A DNA stretch of 64,000 bases from Acidimicrobiales bacterium (GCA_041394245.1 JAWKIR010000003.1:620001-684000); one strand, 5' to 3'; counted from the stretch's first letter, positions 1 to 6,883 are shown. The notes: generated by a model not told the origin, from the sequence alone. Made by a program: numbers and translations.

Positions 1-423
1 CTCGTGGTCTTCGGCGAGGATGCGCCGGCGGGCCGAATCGATCTGGCGTTCCTCGGCCGCGGCGAGATCGGTGACGTCACGAACGGCGGCGATGACGAGA
101 TCGGCACCGAACGGCGACAGCGAGATCTGGACCGGGAACGCCGTCCCGTCGGCTCGCTTGGCCTCGAGGCGGAGCCCGGCACCCATCGTGCGCCGCTGGG
201 GGCGCTCGTGAAATCCCTCGCGGAGCGCCTTGTGGCCGCCCGCGTACGGATCGGGCATGAGATCATCGACCGAGAGGCCGACCATCCCTTCGGCGTAGCC
301 GAACATCCGCTCGGCCTCGAGATTGGCGAGCCGGATGCTGCCGGTCGCTTCGACGAGCAGCATCCCGTCGGGGATGCTCTCCCAGATTCCCCGGGCGTCG
401 AGGCCTTCGAACGACTCGGTCAC
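1..423 (-). CDS. PAS-domain sensor kinase, N-terminal part (runs off window)
   Basis: Read from the GTG at 423, the frame stays open to the window edge for 141 codons. It begins MTESFEGLDARGIWESIPDG and folds as one PAS domain (roughly residues 10-125) with the usual MFGY segment and the closing VRDVTDL helix. The last residues, RRRILAEDHE, resemble the start of a HisKA_3-type dimerisation helix, so a histidine kinase follows beyond the edge; that part is inference. A LuxR-type response regulator of the DevR class lies nearby on the same strand, the usual partner of such kinases. The start was chosen because a TAnnnT -10 element lies 6 bases upstream, implying a leaderless mRNA. A PAS sensor coupled to another output domain is possible. 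Confidence 0.75.
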   Translation of the reverse strand, partial: MTESFEGLDARGIWESIPDGMLLVEATGSIRLANLEAERMFGYAEGMVGLSVDDLMPDPYAGGHKALREGFHERPQRRTMGAGLRLEAKRADGTAFPVQISLSPFGADLVIAAVRDVTDLAAAEERQIDSARRRILAEDHE

Positions 424-435
424 GGCTCCACCGTA
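424..435 (-). promoter_or_regulatory. Leaderless -10 element of the PAS kinase gene
   Basis: On the minus strand TACGGT (435-430) is followed by six bases and the GTG start at 423. This matches the actinobacterial TAnnnT -10 motif with transcription starting at the start codon. A GGAG lies only two bases before the GTG, too close for a normal ribosome-binding site. Confidence 0.55.
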
Positions 436-459
436 GCCATGCTCGCCGAGATGTGCCGC

Positions 460-473
460 GGGACGTTCGACCC
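460..473. promoter_or_regulatory. Candidate DevR/DosR-type box upstream of the PAS kinase gene
   Basis: GGGAC-GTTC-GACCC matches 9 of 10 core positions of the mycobacterial DosR site (GGGAC-N4-GTCCC). Its centre is about 43 bp upstream of the predicted kinase start site, the placement expected of an activator overlapping the -35 region. A second site with the same geometry precedes the stress operon at 3046-3059. Assignment is inference from the motif and the encoded DevR-like regulator. Confidence 0.45.
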
Positions 474-528
474 TTTGCGGTCGCCGATTCCGCGCGGAAA
501 GTGGGCAAATCCACGAGAGGAGCGGTCC

Positions 529-1008
529 GTGTCGCAATCAACAGTTTCGAGAGCATCCCGATGGAGTCCGGTGTCGTGGCGTCGCCATCCCGATCTCGAA
601 CCGACGCCGTGGCGTTCCACCGGGCACCGCCCCCGGGTGCTGATCGAGCATCACGATTCGTCGATCGGTGTCGCGGTGAGCAACCTGCTCGCCGCCGAGG
701 ACTACGACGTGAGTACCTGTGGAGGCCCGAACGATCACCGAGGCCACCAGTGCCCGTTGACATCCGGGGCCGACTGCCCCCGTGCCGAGGATGCCGACGT
801 CGTGTTCTTCGGACTCGACATCTCCGACGAGGACGACCGTGAGGTCCTGCGAGCCTGGCGCTCACGTCATGCCGACATTCCGGTGATCGTGGAGATGCCG
901 AAGGCGCGGATCGCCCTGTATGCCGAGGAGCTCGAGGGATGCGTCGCAATCCCGCAGCCGATGACGCGAGAGACGTTGCTCGCCGCCGTCGACCGCGTGC
1001 TTCGCTGA
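529..1008 (+). CDS. Degenerate receiver-domain protein
   Basis: A 159-residue protein starting at a GTG six bases after a strong AGAGGAG ribosome-binding site (516-522). After a 40-residue basic leader it has the alternating strand/helix pattern of a response-regulator receiver domain: RPRVLIEHHD, ADVVFFGLDI, IPVIVEM, and a final CVAIPQPMTRETLLAAVDRVL. The position normally held by the phosphorylated Asp in the 'DLVLLD' strand is Gly (FFGLD), and the conserved Lys of the KP motif is Gln (QP). It is therefore probably a phosphorylation-independent pseudo-receiver. It lies divergent to the PAS kinase gene and convergent with the DevR-like gene, which suggests a modulatory role in the same signalling group; this is inference. 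Confidence 0.7.
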   Translation: MSQSTVSRASRWSPVSWRRHPDLEPTPWRSTGHRPRVLIEHHDSSIGVAVSNLLAAEDYDVSTCGGPNDHRGHQCPLTSGADCPRAEDADVVFFGLDISDEDDREVLRAWRSRHADIPVIVEMPKARIALYAEELEGCVAIPQPMTRETLLAAVDRVLR

Positions 1009-1018
1009 GCCGGCCGGC

Positions 1019-1672
1019 TCAGAGGTACTTGCGCTTCTGACGTTCTTCGAGGCGGGCGGCCAGCGCGGCCGCCTCGGTGCGGCGGACCATCCCGAGCTTG
1101 GCGAGCACGCTCGACACGTAGTTCTTCACCGTCTTCTCGGCGATGTAGAGCTCCTCGCCGATCTGGCGATTCGAGTAACCCTCACCGATGAGGTCGAAGA
1201 CACGGCGTTCCTTGTCGGTCAGTTCCTCGAGCGCGCCGACCTCGGTGGACCGCAGTCGCTGCATCGCCATGCGGGTCTCGGCGGCGTCGAGCAGCTGTGC
1301 ACCGCCAGCCACCTTGCGGATCGAGTCGATGAGGTCGTTGCCGCGGATCTGCTTCAGCACGTAGCCGGCCGCACCGGCGAGCGCGGCGTCGACCAGGGCG
1401 GCGTCGTCCTCGAACGAGGTGAGGATCAGGCACTGGGTGCCGGGGTGGGTGCTGCGGATCTCGCGGCAGGCGGCGATCCCGTTGCCGTCGTCGTCGCCGA
1501 GGCGCACATCGAGCACGGCGATGTCGGGTGCCGTCGCCGCGACCGTCTTGAGCATCTCGTGGGCGGTGGCGGCCTGACCGACGACCTCCATGTCGTCTTG
1601 TGCGTTGACGAGCTCGGCAACGCCGTGACGCACGATCTCGTGATCGTCGAGCAGCGCGACTCTGATCGGCAC
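1019..1672 (-). CDS. DevR/DosR-like NarL-family response regulator
   Basis: A 217-residue two-domain response regulator. The receiver domain (1-120) keeps acidic D9/D10, phospho-acceptor D55 in IAVLDVRL, T85 and K107. The LuxR-type helix-turn-helix (about 151-205) reads LTDKERRVFDLIGEGYSNRQ followed by IAEKTVKNYVSSVLAKLGM, closely matching mycobacterial DevR/DosR. In mycobacteria this regulator controls hypoxia, NO and dormancy genes, and its own gene follows a universal stress protein gene. The same order is seen here: the tandem USP gene ends four bases upstream. A PAS kinase fragment lies close by on the same strand. Orthology to DevR is likely but not proven. Confidence 0.88.
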   Translation of the reverse strand: MPIRVALLDDHEIVRHGVAELVNAQDDMEVVGQAATAHEMLKTVAATAPDIAVLDVRLGDDDGNGIAACREIRSTHPGTQCLILTSFEDDAALVDAALAGAAGYVLKQIRGNDLIDSIRKVAGGAQLLDAAETRMAMQRLRSTEVGALEELTDKERRVFDLIGEGYSNRQIGEELYIAEKTVKNYVSSVLAKLGMVRRTEAAALAARLEERQKRKYL

Positions 1673-1676
1673 GGCC

Positions 1677-2579
1677 TCAGCCCGGGATCACTGCGGTCGG
1701 GCAGTGGGGCCGGTGGACGAGGGCTGTGGTGGTCGAGCCGAGGAAGAAGTGGCTGAGGCCGGTGCGTCCGCGCTGGCCGAGCACCAGGAGGTCAGCGGTC
1801 TCGGATTGGGTGAGCAGCACCCAGCGGGGGTCGCCCTCGGCGATCTCACGGATCACGCGGGAGCCGTCGACGCCGAGTTCGCCACAGACCCGGTCGGCCG
1901 CCTCGTTGACCGTCGCCTGGGCGGCGGCGCGTAGCGCCTTGAGGTCGAATCGGTTGACGCCGTAGAGGATCGGCCCGTCGACGGGTGTCTGCCAGGCCGA
2001 GATGGCGCTGATCGTCGCGTCGGCCGGGGCGTTCTCGATCGCCCATCGCAAGGCGGCGAGGGAGCTGTCGGAACCATCGACCCCGACCACGATGCGTTCG
2101 CTGGGACCAGCGGGGACCAACTCATCGTGGTGGGGGACGATGACGAGGGGTACGGGCGTGTGGTCGGCGCAGTGGCGAGCCACCGATCCGATCACGTTGG
2201 CCCGCACGGGCCCTCTGCCCCGTGTGCCGACGACCAACAGCTCGGCATCACGGGCGGCCTCCACGAGCACCGAGCCGGCATCGCCATGCTCGACGATCGG
2301 GGCTTCGTGGGGAATGTCGTCGCCGAGGTCGGCGACGAGCTTGTCGGCGGCTTCCTGCGCCGCGGCTGCCATCTCGTTGGCGGGTGGGGCCATGCCCGGC
2401 CCGAAGGGGCTCGGTGCCCAGACGGAGATCGGGTAGTCCCACGAGTGGACGGGTCGCACCGGGCCGAACTGATCGGTGCGGGCGGCGGCCCATTCGAGCG
2501 CGGCCTGCGATGCGTCGCTGCCGTCGACCCCGACGATGATGCCGTGGCGGTCGGTCGTGTTCGTGTCGTTCGTGGTCAT
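1677..2579 (-). CDS. Tandem universal stress protein (two UspA domains)
   Basis: A 300-residue protein with two UspA domains (about 12-150 and 161-300). Each starts with an IIVGVDGSD or IVVGVDGSD strand and keeps the G-x2-G-x9-G-S ATP-binding loop (G118 to S132 and G268 to S282), so both domains probably bind ATP. Length and layout match mycobacterial DosR-regulon USPs. The ATG overlaps the stop of the upstream flavin-binding gene (ATGA), and the DevR-like gene follows after four bases, so the three genes should be cotranscribed and translationally coupled. The likely role is in survival under low oxygen or stasis; this is inferred from context. Confidence 0.9.
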   Translation of the reverse strand: MTTNDTNTTDRHGIIVGVDGSDASQAALEWAAARTDQFGPVRPVHSWDYPISVWAPSPFGPGMAPPANEMAAAAQEAADKLVADLGDDIPHEAPIVEHGDAGSVLVEAARDAELLVVGTRGRGPVRANVIGSVARHCADHTPVPLVIVPHHDELVPAGPSERIVVGVDGSDSSLAALRWAIENAPADATISAISAWQTPVDGPILYGVNRFDLKALRAAAQATVNEAADRVCGELGVDGSRVIREIAEGDPRWVLLTQSETADLLVLGQRGRTGLSHFFLGSTTTALVHRPHCPTAVIPG

Positions 2580-3010
2580 TGGGGCACCTCCGTGGGCGAT
2601 GTACCGATGCTACGACCGGTGACCTCGTCGGGGGCGATGCGAAGGACCCGTTCCTTGGCGCCATCGGCCCAGGGCGAGGTGTCGATCTCGCTGTCGTGCA
2701 GGACATCGAGGAGTCCTCGGGCTTCGTGGGCGGTGCCGTGGACCACCACCGACCATCCGGTCTGGGAATCGCCGTCGAGCTCGTCGATCTCGAACGCCAC
2801 CCGTCCGCCCATGATCGCTGCGGCGAGCTTCGTGCCCTCGGCTGTGCGGATGACGATTTCGCCGTCTTCGATGACGTAGTTGACCGGGAAGATGTCGGGC
2901 TGGGATCCGACGGCCACGGCCATCCGACCCACGCGATGCGCGTGCAGCCGTTCCCAGCACACCGCCTCGGAGAGGGACGTGAGAGGAGAAGTGTCGCGAG
3001 AACCGGCCAT
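2576..3010 (-). CDS. Pyridoxamine 5'-phosphate oxidase-like FMN-binding protein
   Basis: A 144-residue split-barrel protein. The pattern CWERLHAHRVGRMAVAVG, DIFPVNYVIEDGEIVIRT, TKLAAAIMGGRVAFEIDELD and GWSVVVHGTA is that of the PNPOx-like family, which in actinobacteria includes F420- or FMN-binding reductases and several dormancy-regulon members. It is the first gene of the operon with the USP and DevR-like genes. The ATG at 3010 is preferred over an upstream TTG at 3046, because the upstream codons would overlap the candidate DevR box and a -10-like AATGAT lies exactly six bases before the ATG. The substrate is unknown. Confidence 0.82.
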   Translation of the reverse strand: MAGSRDTSPLTSLSEAVCWERLHAHRVGRMAVAVGSQPDIFPVNYVIEDGEIVIRTAEGTKLAAAIMGGRVAFEIDELDGDSQTGWSVVVHGTAHEARGLLDVLHDSEIDTSPWADGAKERVLRIAPDEVTGRSIGTSPTEVPQ

Positions 3011-3045
3011 GCTCCGATCATTGACACCCGAGTCGGAACGCGGCA

Positions 3046-3059
3046 AGGACCAACGTCCC
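3046..3059. promoter_or_regulatory. Candidate DevR/DosR-type box of the stress operon
   Basis: AGGAC-CAAC-GTCCC followed by GAA matches 9 of 10 core positions of GGGAC-N4-GTCCC plus the outer GAA flank of the mycobacterial consensus. The centre lies about 42.5 bp upstream of the minus-strand ATG at 3010, where AATGAT (3022-3017) forms a weak -10 with six bases to the start. The tdk gene starts on the other side at 3109, so the site could also influence it. Confidence 0.5.
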
Positions 3060-3108
3060 GAATCCCGCCGGTGTCGGGATGCCCGCTCTTGTGTAGGGTC
3101 GCCGTCCG

Positions 3109-3834
3109 ATGGCCGAACTGCGATTCACCTTCGGGACGATGGGGTCGGGAAAGTCGACCCAGGCCCTGCAGATCCACCACAATCTGCGCGCCCGCGGGCT
3201 CCACACGATCCTCACCACGCAGCTCGACCGGTCCGAGGGTCGGGTGTCGAGCCGTCTCGGCGTCTCGGCCGATGCCGAGGTCGTGGAGCCCCACACCGAC
3301 CTGTTCGAACTGGTCCGTCGGCGCATGGCGCGACAGGGAAGTGTCGACGCGGTCATCTCCGACGAGGCGCAGTTCTACACGCCGACGCAGTGTGAGCAGC
3401 TCGCTCGGGTCGTCGACGAATTGGCAGTCGATGTGTATGCCTTCGGGTTGCTCACCAGCTTCCAGGGTGAACTGTTCCCGGGAACGGCGAGAATGCTCGA
3501 GCTCGCCGACCAGCGCATCGAGATCCAGGTCGAGGCCCGCTGCTGGTGCGGAGCCCGGGCCACCCACAACGCCCGCTTCGTCGACGGCCGCCAGGTCGTC
3601 TCGGGCCAGTTGAAGGTCGTGGGCGACACGTCCGGACCGACGTCGGGTGAGGTCACCTACGACCTCTTGTGCCGGTCGCACTGGATCGACGGCGCTCGCA
3701 AGGCCCGCGGGTCCCAGCTCGAGTTGCTCGGTGTCGACGATGCGCGATCCGATACCGATGATTTCGACCACAGCGGACCCGTCGAGGTCGATCCCGATGC
3801 CGTTCCCACACCTCTGAAAGCCAGCCGACGTTGA
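3109..3834 (+). CDS. tdk: Thymidine kinase
   Basis: A type II thymidine kinase of 241 residues that phosphorylates thymidine to dTMP in the salvage pathway. The P-loop is GTMGSGKST (9-17), the catalytic base is E86 in the DEAQF motif, and the lasso/substrate loop reads GLLTSFQGELFPGT. Cysteines in CWCG and LLCRSHW match the structural zinc site. The protein is about 40 residues longer than usual at the C-terminus, with an acidic tail of no recognised domain. A TAGGGT -10 (3094-3099) lies nine bases before the ATG. The stop overlaps the dcd start, so both pyrimidine-nucleotide enzymes are cotranslated. Confidence 0.95.
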   Translation: MAELRFTFGTMGSGKSTQALQIHHNLRARGLHTILTTQLDRSEGRVSSRLGVSADAEVVEPHTDLFELVRRRMARQGSVDAVISDEAQFYTPTQCEQLARVVDELAVDVYAFGLLTSFQGELFPGTARMLELADQRIEIQVEARCWCGARATHNARFVDGRQVVSGQLKVVGDTSGPTSGEVTYDLLCRSHWIDGARKARGSQLELLGVDDARSDTDDFDHSGPVEVDPDAVPTPLKASRR

Positions 3835-4397
3835 TCCTCTCCGACCGCTCCATTCGCGAACAGCTCGATGCCGGCCGCATCGTGATCGACCCGCTCGACC
3901 CCAAGGGGCTCCAGCCGTCGTCGGTGGACCTGCGTCTCGATCGCTGGTTCCGGGTCTTTCGCAATCACATGATGAGTCACATCGACGTCAAGGCGAACCT
4001 CGAGGAGCTCACCCAGCTGGTCGAGGTGGGGGAGGACGAGCCGTTCATTCTGCACCCTGGGGAGTTCGTGCTCGGGAGCACCCTCGAGCGGATCGCCGTG
4101 CCCGACGACCTCGTCGCCCGGATCGAGGGCAAGTCGTCGCTCGGGCGGCTCGGTCTGCTCATCCACTCGACCGCCGGCTTCGTCGATGCGGGGTTCGACG
4201 GTCAGCTCACCCTCGAGCTGAGCAATGTCGCCAACCTGCCCATCACGCTCTATCCCCAGATGAAGATCGGGCAGATCTCGTTCCAGCAGATGACCACCCC
4301 GGCCGACGTTCCCTACGGTTCCGGTGAGCTGCGCTCGAAGTACAAGCATCAGCAGGGGCCGATGCCGAGTCGCTACTGGGAGAACTTCGACGAATAG
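3831..4397 (+). CDS. dcd: dCTP deaminase, probably bifunctional dCTP deaminase/dUTPase
   Basis: A 188-residue trimeric-type deaminase that forms dUTP, and in the actinobacterial subtype directly dUMP, from dCTP for dTTP synthesis. Visible motifs are SSVDLRLDRWF, the triphosphate-binding KSSLGR (101-106), IHSTAGFVDAGFDG and catalytic E129 in TLELSN. Length and motifs match the mycobacterial bifunctional enzyme, so separate dUTPase activity is plausible but not shown. The TTG start overlaps the tdk stop, which indicates translational coupling. A possible Rho-independent signal was not seen before crgA, which converges from the other strand. Confidence 0.95.
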   Translation: MILSDRSIREQLDAGRIVIDPLDPKGLQPSSVDLRLDRWFRVFRNHMMSHIDVKANLEELTQLVEVGEDEPFILHPGEFVLGSTLERIAVPDDLVARIEGKSSLGRLGLLIHSTAGFVDAGFDGQLTLELSNVANLPITLYPQMKIGQISFQQMTTPADVPYGSGELRSKYKHQQGPMPSRYWENFDE

Positions 4398-4417
4398 GTC
4401 GGCGCTTTCCCCAGACC

Positions 4418-4426
4418 TGTGGACAA
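4418..4426. promoter_or_regulatory. DnaA-box-like 9-mer (minus-strand orientation)
   Basis: TGTGGACAA is the reverse complement of TTGTCCACA, the preferred DnaA box of high-GC actinobacteria. It sits in the short gap between the convergent ends of dcd and crgA. Confidence 0.35.
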
Positions 4427-4435
4427 CCTGAGGGT

Positions 4436-4720
4436 TCAGCGATACTGGGTGGCGGTGATGATGCCGCCGAGGATCATGCCGAGTCCGAGCAGCAGGATCG
4501 CGTTCGACGTGTCCCAGATCGAGCCGACATAGTTCAGCAGGATCGTCGCCACACCGAGGCCGAGAAGCCCGAACATGAGCACCGGTACCCATGGGGGGCT
4601 GGGAGGGAGATCTCCGCCGCCGGTGTGGGAGAACGTCTCGGGGGTGTAGCCGTCGGGGTGCGTGCCCTTCGGGGTGACCCGGCCGCCCGAGACGCGACGC
4701 TTGCTTGGCTTCTGCGACAT
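4436..4720 (-). CDS. crgA: Cell division protein CrgA
   Basis: A 94-residue membrane protein with a basic, flexible N-terminal 40 residues and two transmembrane helices (about 44-62 and 71-89) separated by a short loop ending in a Trp-containing segment. This is the layout of CrgA (UPF0233), an actinobacterial divisome protein that binds FtsZ and penicillin-binding proteins and helps coordinate septation. The start is fixed by a TAnnnT -10 element six bases upstream. In many actinobacteria crgA lies near the replication origin. Here it is flanked by DnaA-box-like sites but no dnaA or dnaN gene is present. Confidence 0.88.
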   Translation of the reverse strand: MSQKPSKRRVSGGRVTPKGTHPDGYTPETFSHTGGGDLPPSPPWVPVLMFGLLGLGVATILLNYVGSIWDTSNAILLLGLGMILGGIITATQYR

Positions 4721-4732
4721 GCCATGACTCTA
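4721..4732 (-). promoter_or_regulatory. Leaderless -10 element of crgA
   Basis: TAGAGT (4732-4727 on the minus strand) is followed by six bases and the crgA ATG. No Shine-Dalgarno sequence precedes the start. Confidence 0.5.
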
Positions 4733-4803
4733 GAGGGTGGACGGTTTCGTTCGACGGCCGGCGACCCAGGACGGAAATGACACCTGTGTGATTATCCCCC
4801 GGT

Positions 4804-4812
4804 TTGTCCACA
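4804..4812. promoter_or_regulatory. DnaA-box-like 9-mer
   Basis: A perfect TTGTCCACA, followed three bases later by an inverted near-copy (TGTGGATGA, 4816-4824). Together they form a small cluster upstream of crgA. A further imperfect match, TTATCCCCC, lies at 4792-4800. Confidence 0.35.
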
Positions 4813-4829
4813 GGCTGTGGATGAAACGC

Positions 4830-5081
4830 TCACTCGATCGGGGCGACGAGATCCATGTCCTCGAGGCAGTGCCGGGGCGCCTGTGGGTCCTCGTCGGGAG
4901 CGATCGTCATGCGGACCTCGGCACCGCAGATGCTGCACCGGTACGCGATCTTGACCTTGCGGAGCTCACCTGCGGGCGGGGGCTCGGGGACGGGCTGGGC
5001 CAGACCCCGCAGCATCGCCAGTCCGACCCGCATGATGAGGTAGCCGACCAGCACCGCGATGACGACGTTGACGACATTCAC
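4830..5081 (-). CDS. Small membrane-anchored zinc-ribbon-like protein
   Basis: An 83-residue protein starting at a GTG that has a TAGGCT -10 seven bases upstream. An N-terminal hydrophobic helix (VVIAVLVGYLIMRVGLAML) is followed by a Pro-rich linker and a short domain reading YRCSICGAEVRMT and later PRHCLEDM. The CxxC pair and the later HC could bind one metal ion. It lies directly downstream of the degenerate thiolase gene on the same strand. The function is unknown; similar short anchored proteins are common in actinobacteria. Confidence 0.65.
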   Translation of the reverse strand: MNVVNVVIAVLVGYLIMRVGLAMLRGLAQPVPEPPPAGELRKVKIAYRCSICGAEVRMTIAPDEDPQAPRHCLEDMDLVAPIE

Positions 5082-5091
5082 GACGGCAAGC

Positions 5092-6231
5092 CTACGGGCA
5101 GCGCAGCAGCGTGGCGGCGGCGCCCCCCGGACCGTGGGCGACGGCGACGAGCAGATCACCGGGGTCTGCGGCCGAACCGGCGGCGAACGAGATGCCATCA
5201 GCCACGAGGCGCAGCTCCTCCGCGGCGCCGGCATCGCCCACACCGAGGCTGCCGCCGGCCCGGTTGACGAGGGCCGGGGCGATGCCGAGGCGGGTGATCG
5301 CGAGCAGGACGGCTGCTGCGGTCGGCTCGCCGATCTCCCAGCGGGTGATGTCCGACCTGGTCAGCCTGCCGATCGCACGATCGACAGCCGACGAGATCGC
5401 GCCGGTGGGATCGAGTGGGCTGCCGGCCGAGCGACCGACGCCGATGATCTCGGCGCCGACCGGCTCGCGGGTCAGCACGATCGCGGTGACGCCGTCGGCC
5501 GGCGGCGCGAACGAGAAGCCCGTCACGGCCCCGTCGGGATCGAAGCTCGGCGGCATTGCCGACGGATCGCCCGGTTGCTCCCTCGGTTCGTCGTGCGTGA
5601 TGGGGGTGCCTCGTTGGACCGCGACCCGTTCGCCGGGACGCGCGTCGATCGCGGTCACCGATGGAGAAGACAGGATGGCCCGACGTTCGAAGCTGGCTGC
5701 GGCCCACTCGTCCTGGGCCGCGCGGGAGATCCCCGCAGCGGCCGCGGCCCGATCGGCCGCCGCGGGGGCGGGCAAGAGGCCTCCCTCGTGTTCGACGCGC
5801 GATGCCGGGCCGTCGCCCCAGGGTCGGCCGTAGGTACGGGCCAGCGCCGACGCGCCCGGCGGCACGGTGGATGCGCTGCACACGCCGAGGACCATGGCCG
5901 TGTCGATCGTCCCCGCGGCGATGGCGGCTGCGGCTGCGTGAAGGGCCGCGGTGCCGCTCGTCTCGGCGCGGTCGACGACCATGCCGCTCACGTGGTCGGG
6001 CCACCCCGCCGCCAGGATCGCCGCCCGCGCCATGTTGGCCCCCTGCGCCCCGACGGGTTCCGCGCAACCCACGAACACCTCATCGACCGAGAAAGTATGG
6101 GTGTCTGACCCCCATACTTTCTCGGCGGCGTTCATGAGCGTTGCGGCGAGGTCCACCGGATGCCAGCCGGCGAGGGCGCCGTCGACGCGAGTGAACGGGG
6201 TGCGGATCGCCGTGGCGACGTGGACGGGCAT
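5092..6231 (-). CDS. Thiolase-fold protein lacking the catalytic residues
   Basis: A 379-residue protein with the thiolase N-terminal pattern (VATAIRTPF, DGALAGWHPVDLAATLM, DEVFVGC) and C-terminal half (FDPDGAVTG, FSFAPPADGVTAIVLTREP, NRAGGSLGVGDAGAAEEL). The nucleophilic Cys of the usual NRxCxSG motif is replaced (VDRAETSGTAALHAA). The active-site His of GHPxGxSG and the second Cys of the C-terminal CxGGG are also absent. It is probably non-thiolytic, perhaps like SCP2-thiolase-related proteins that act with partners. The gene follows the lipoprotein and MOSC genes by 17 bp in one operon. A hairpin occupies part of the coding sequence at 6087-6125. Confidence 0.75.
   Translation of the reverse strand: MPVHVATAIRTPFTRVDGALAGWHPVDLAATLMNAAEKVWGSDTHTFSVDEVFVGCAEPVGAQGANMARAAILAAGWPDHVSGMVVDRAETSGTAALHAAAAAIAAGTIDTAMVLGVCSASTVPPGASALARTYGRPWGDGPASRVEHEGGLLPAPAAADRAAAAAGISRAAQDEWAAASFERRAILSSPSVTAIDARPGERVAVQRGTPITHDEPREQPGDPSAMPPSFDPDGAVTGFSFAPPADGVTAIVLTREPVGAEIIGVGRSAGSPLDPTGAISSAVDRAIGRLTRSDITRWEIGEPTAAAVLLAITRLGIAPALVNRAGGSLGVGDAGAAEELRLVADGISFAAGSAADPGDLLVAVAHGPGGAAATLLRCP
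6087..6125. repeat. Perfect 15-bp hairpin inside the thiolase-like gene
   Basis: CCGAGAAAGTATGGG (6087-6101) and its exact complement (6111-6125) enclose a nine-base loop TGTCTGACC. The loop shares TGTCTGAC with the dispersed GGTGTCTGACACC repeat at 18901-18955 and 62125-62175. In frame it encodes EKVWGSDTHTFS where thiolases normally have a variable AG-x-xP-xD-VDEV segment. Confidence 0.8.
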
Positions 6232-6247
6232 CGGCGAAGTCTGGCCG

Positions 6248-6883
6248 TTACCCGAGGTCGAGGAAACAGCGGAGGCCGACCGAGTCGGGGAGCCGGCCGG
6301 CGCACGTGCGGGCATAGTCGAGATAGGCGCTGTCGAGTGGGGCCGAGGTGTAGAGCTCGTCGCAGGCCTGGTTGTTGCCGCGTTCGCAGGCGTCCCAGAG
6401 CAGGTCGAGCGTGGGGTCGTCGCCGTAGGTGTCGATCGGATCGCCGCTCGTGTCGCCGCCGTCTGTCCCGCCGGCGCCCTCGATGCAATCGGCGGCGGCG
6501 GACACCGGATCATCGTCGGCCATCCTGTCGATCACGCAGATCGCCTGGGCTTCGGTGATCGCCGTACCCGCCTCGGCCGATGCGTCGATCACGCTCTGCA
6601 CGAAGGCGGGCACGCTCGCGAGGTCCTCGACGCAGGTGACCGCGATGGCGAGGAGTTCCGCGTCCTCGTCGCCGGTGACCGTCCCATCGACGATGGCGAG
6701 CGGCTCGATGCCGGTGGCGATGAGTTCCTCGAGGATGCAGCGCTGTTCGTCGTCGGTGAGGTCGGCATCGATGAGGGTGCCGATGGCCTCGGCCTGTTCG
6801 GGGGTCGCTTCGGGCCCCGCGTCGTCGCCGCAGGCGCCGGCGATGACGACGAGGGCAGCGGCGATGCAGAGGGTCCGGATCAC
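6248..6883 (-). CDS. Putative secreted lipoprotein, Cys-rich
   Basis: A 211-residue protein with a signal peptide (VIRTLCIAAALVVIAGACG) whose lipobox AGAC predicts lipidation at about Cys18. The mature part has repeated four-helix-like segments with paired Cys (RCILEEL, VTCVEDL, ICVIDRM, DCIEGAG) resembling actinobacterial DUF732/DUF4333-type exported proteins, then an acidic linker and a C-terminal Cys-containing repeat (DACERGNNQACDELY). The GTG start overlaps the MOSC stop (GTGA), so the two are coupled. No function can be assigned. Confidence 0.8.
   Translation of the reverse strand: MIRTLCIAAALVVIAGACGDDAGPEATPEQAEAIGTLIDADLTDDEQRCILEELIATGIEPLAIVDGTVTGDEDAELLAIAVTCVEDLASVPAFVQSVIDASAEAGTAITEAQAICVIDRMADDDPVSAAADCIEGAGGTDGGDTSGDPIDTYGDDPTLDLLWDACERGNNQACDELYTSAPLDSAYLDYARTCAGRLPDSVGLRCFLDLG

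Noticed and set aside
4400..4830. The DnaA-box cluster as a replication origin
   Set aside because: Only two perfect boxes and one weak copy are present, with no dnaA/dnaN genes and no AT-rich unwinding region; kept only as possible DnaA-regulated or titrating sites.
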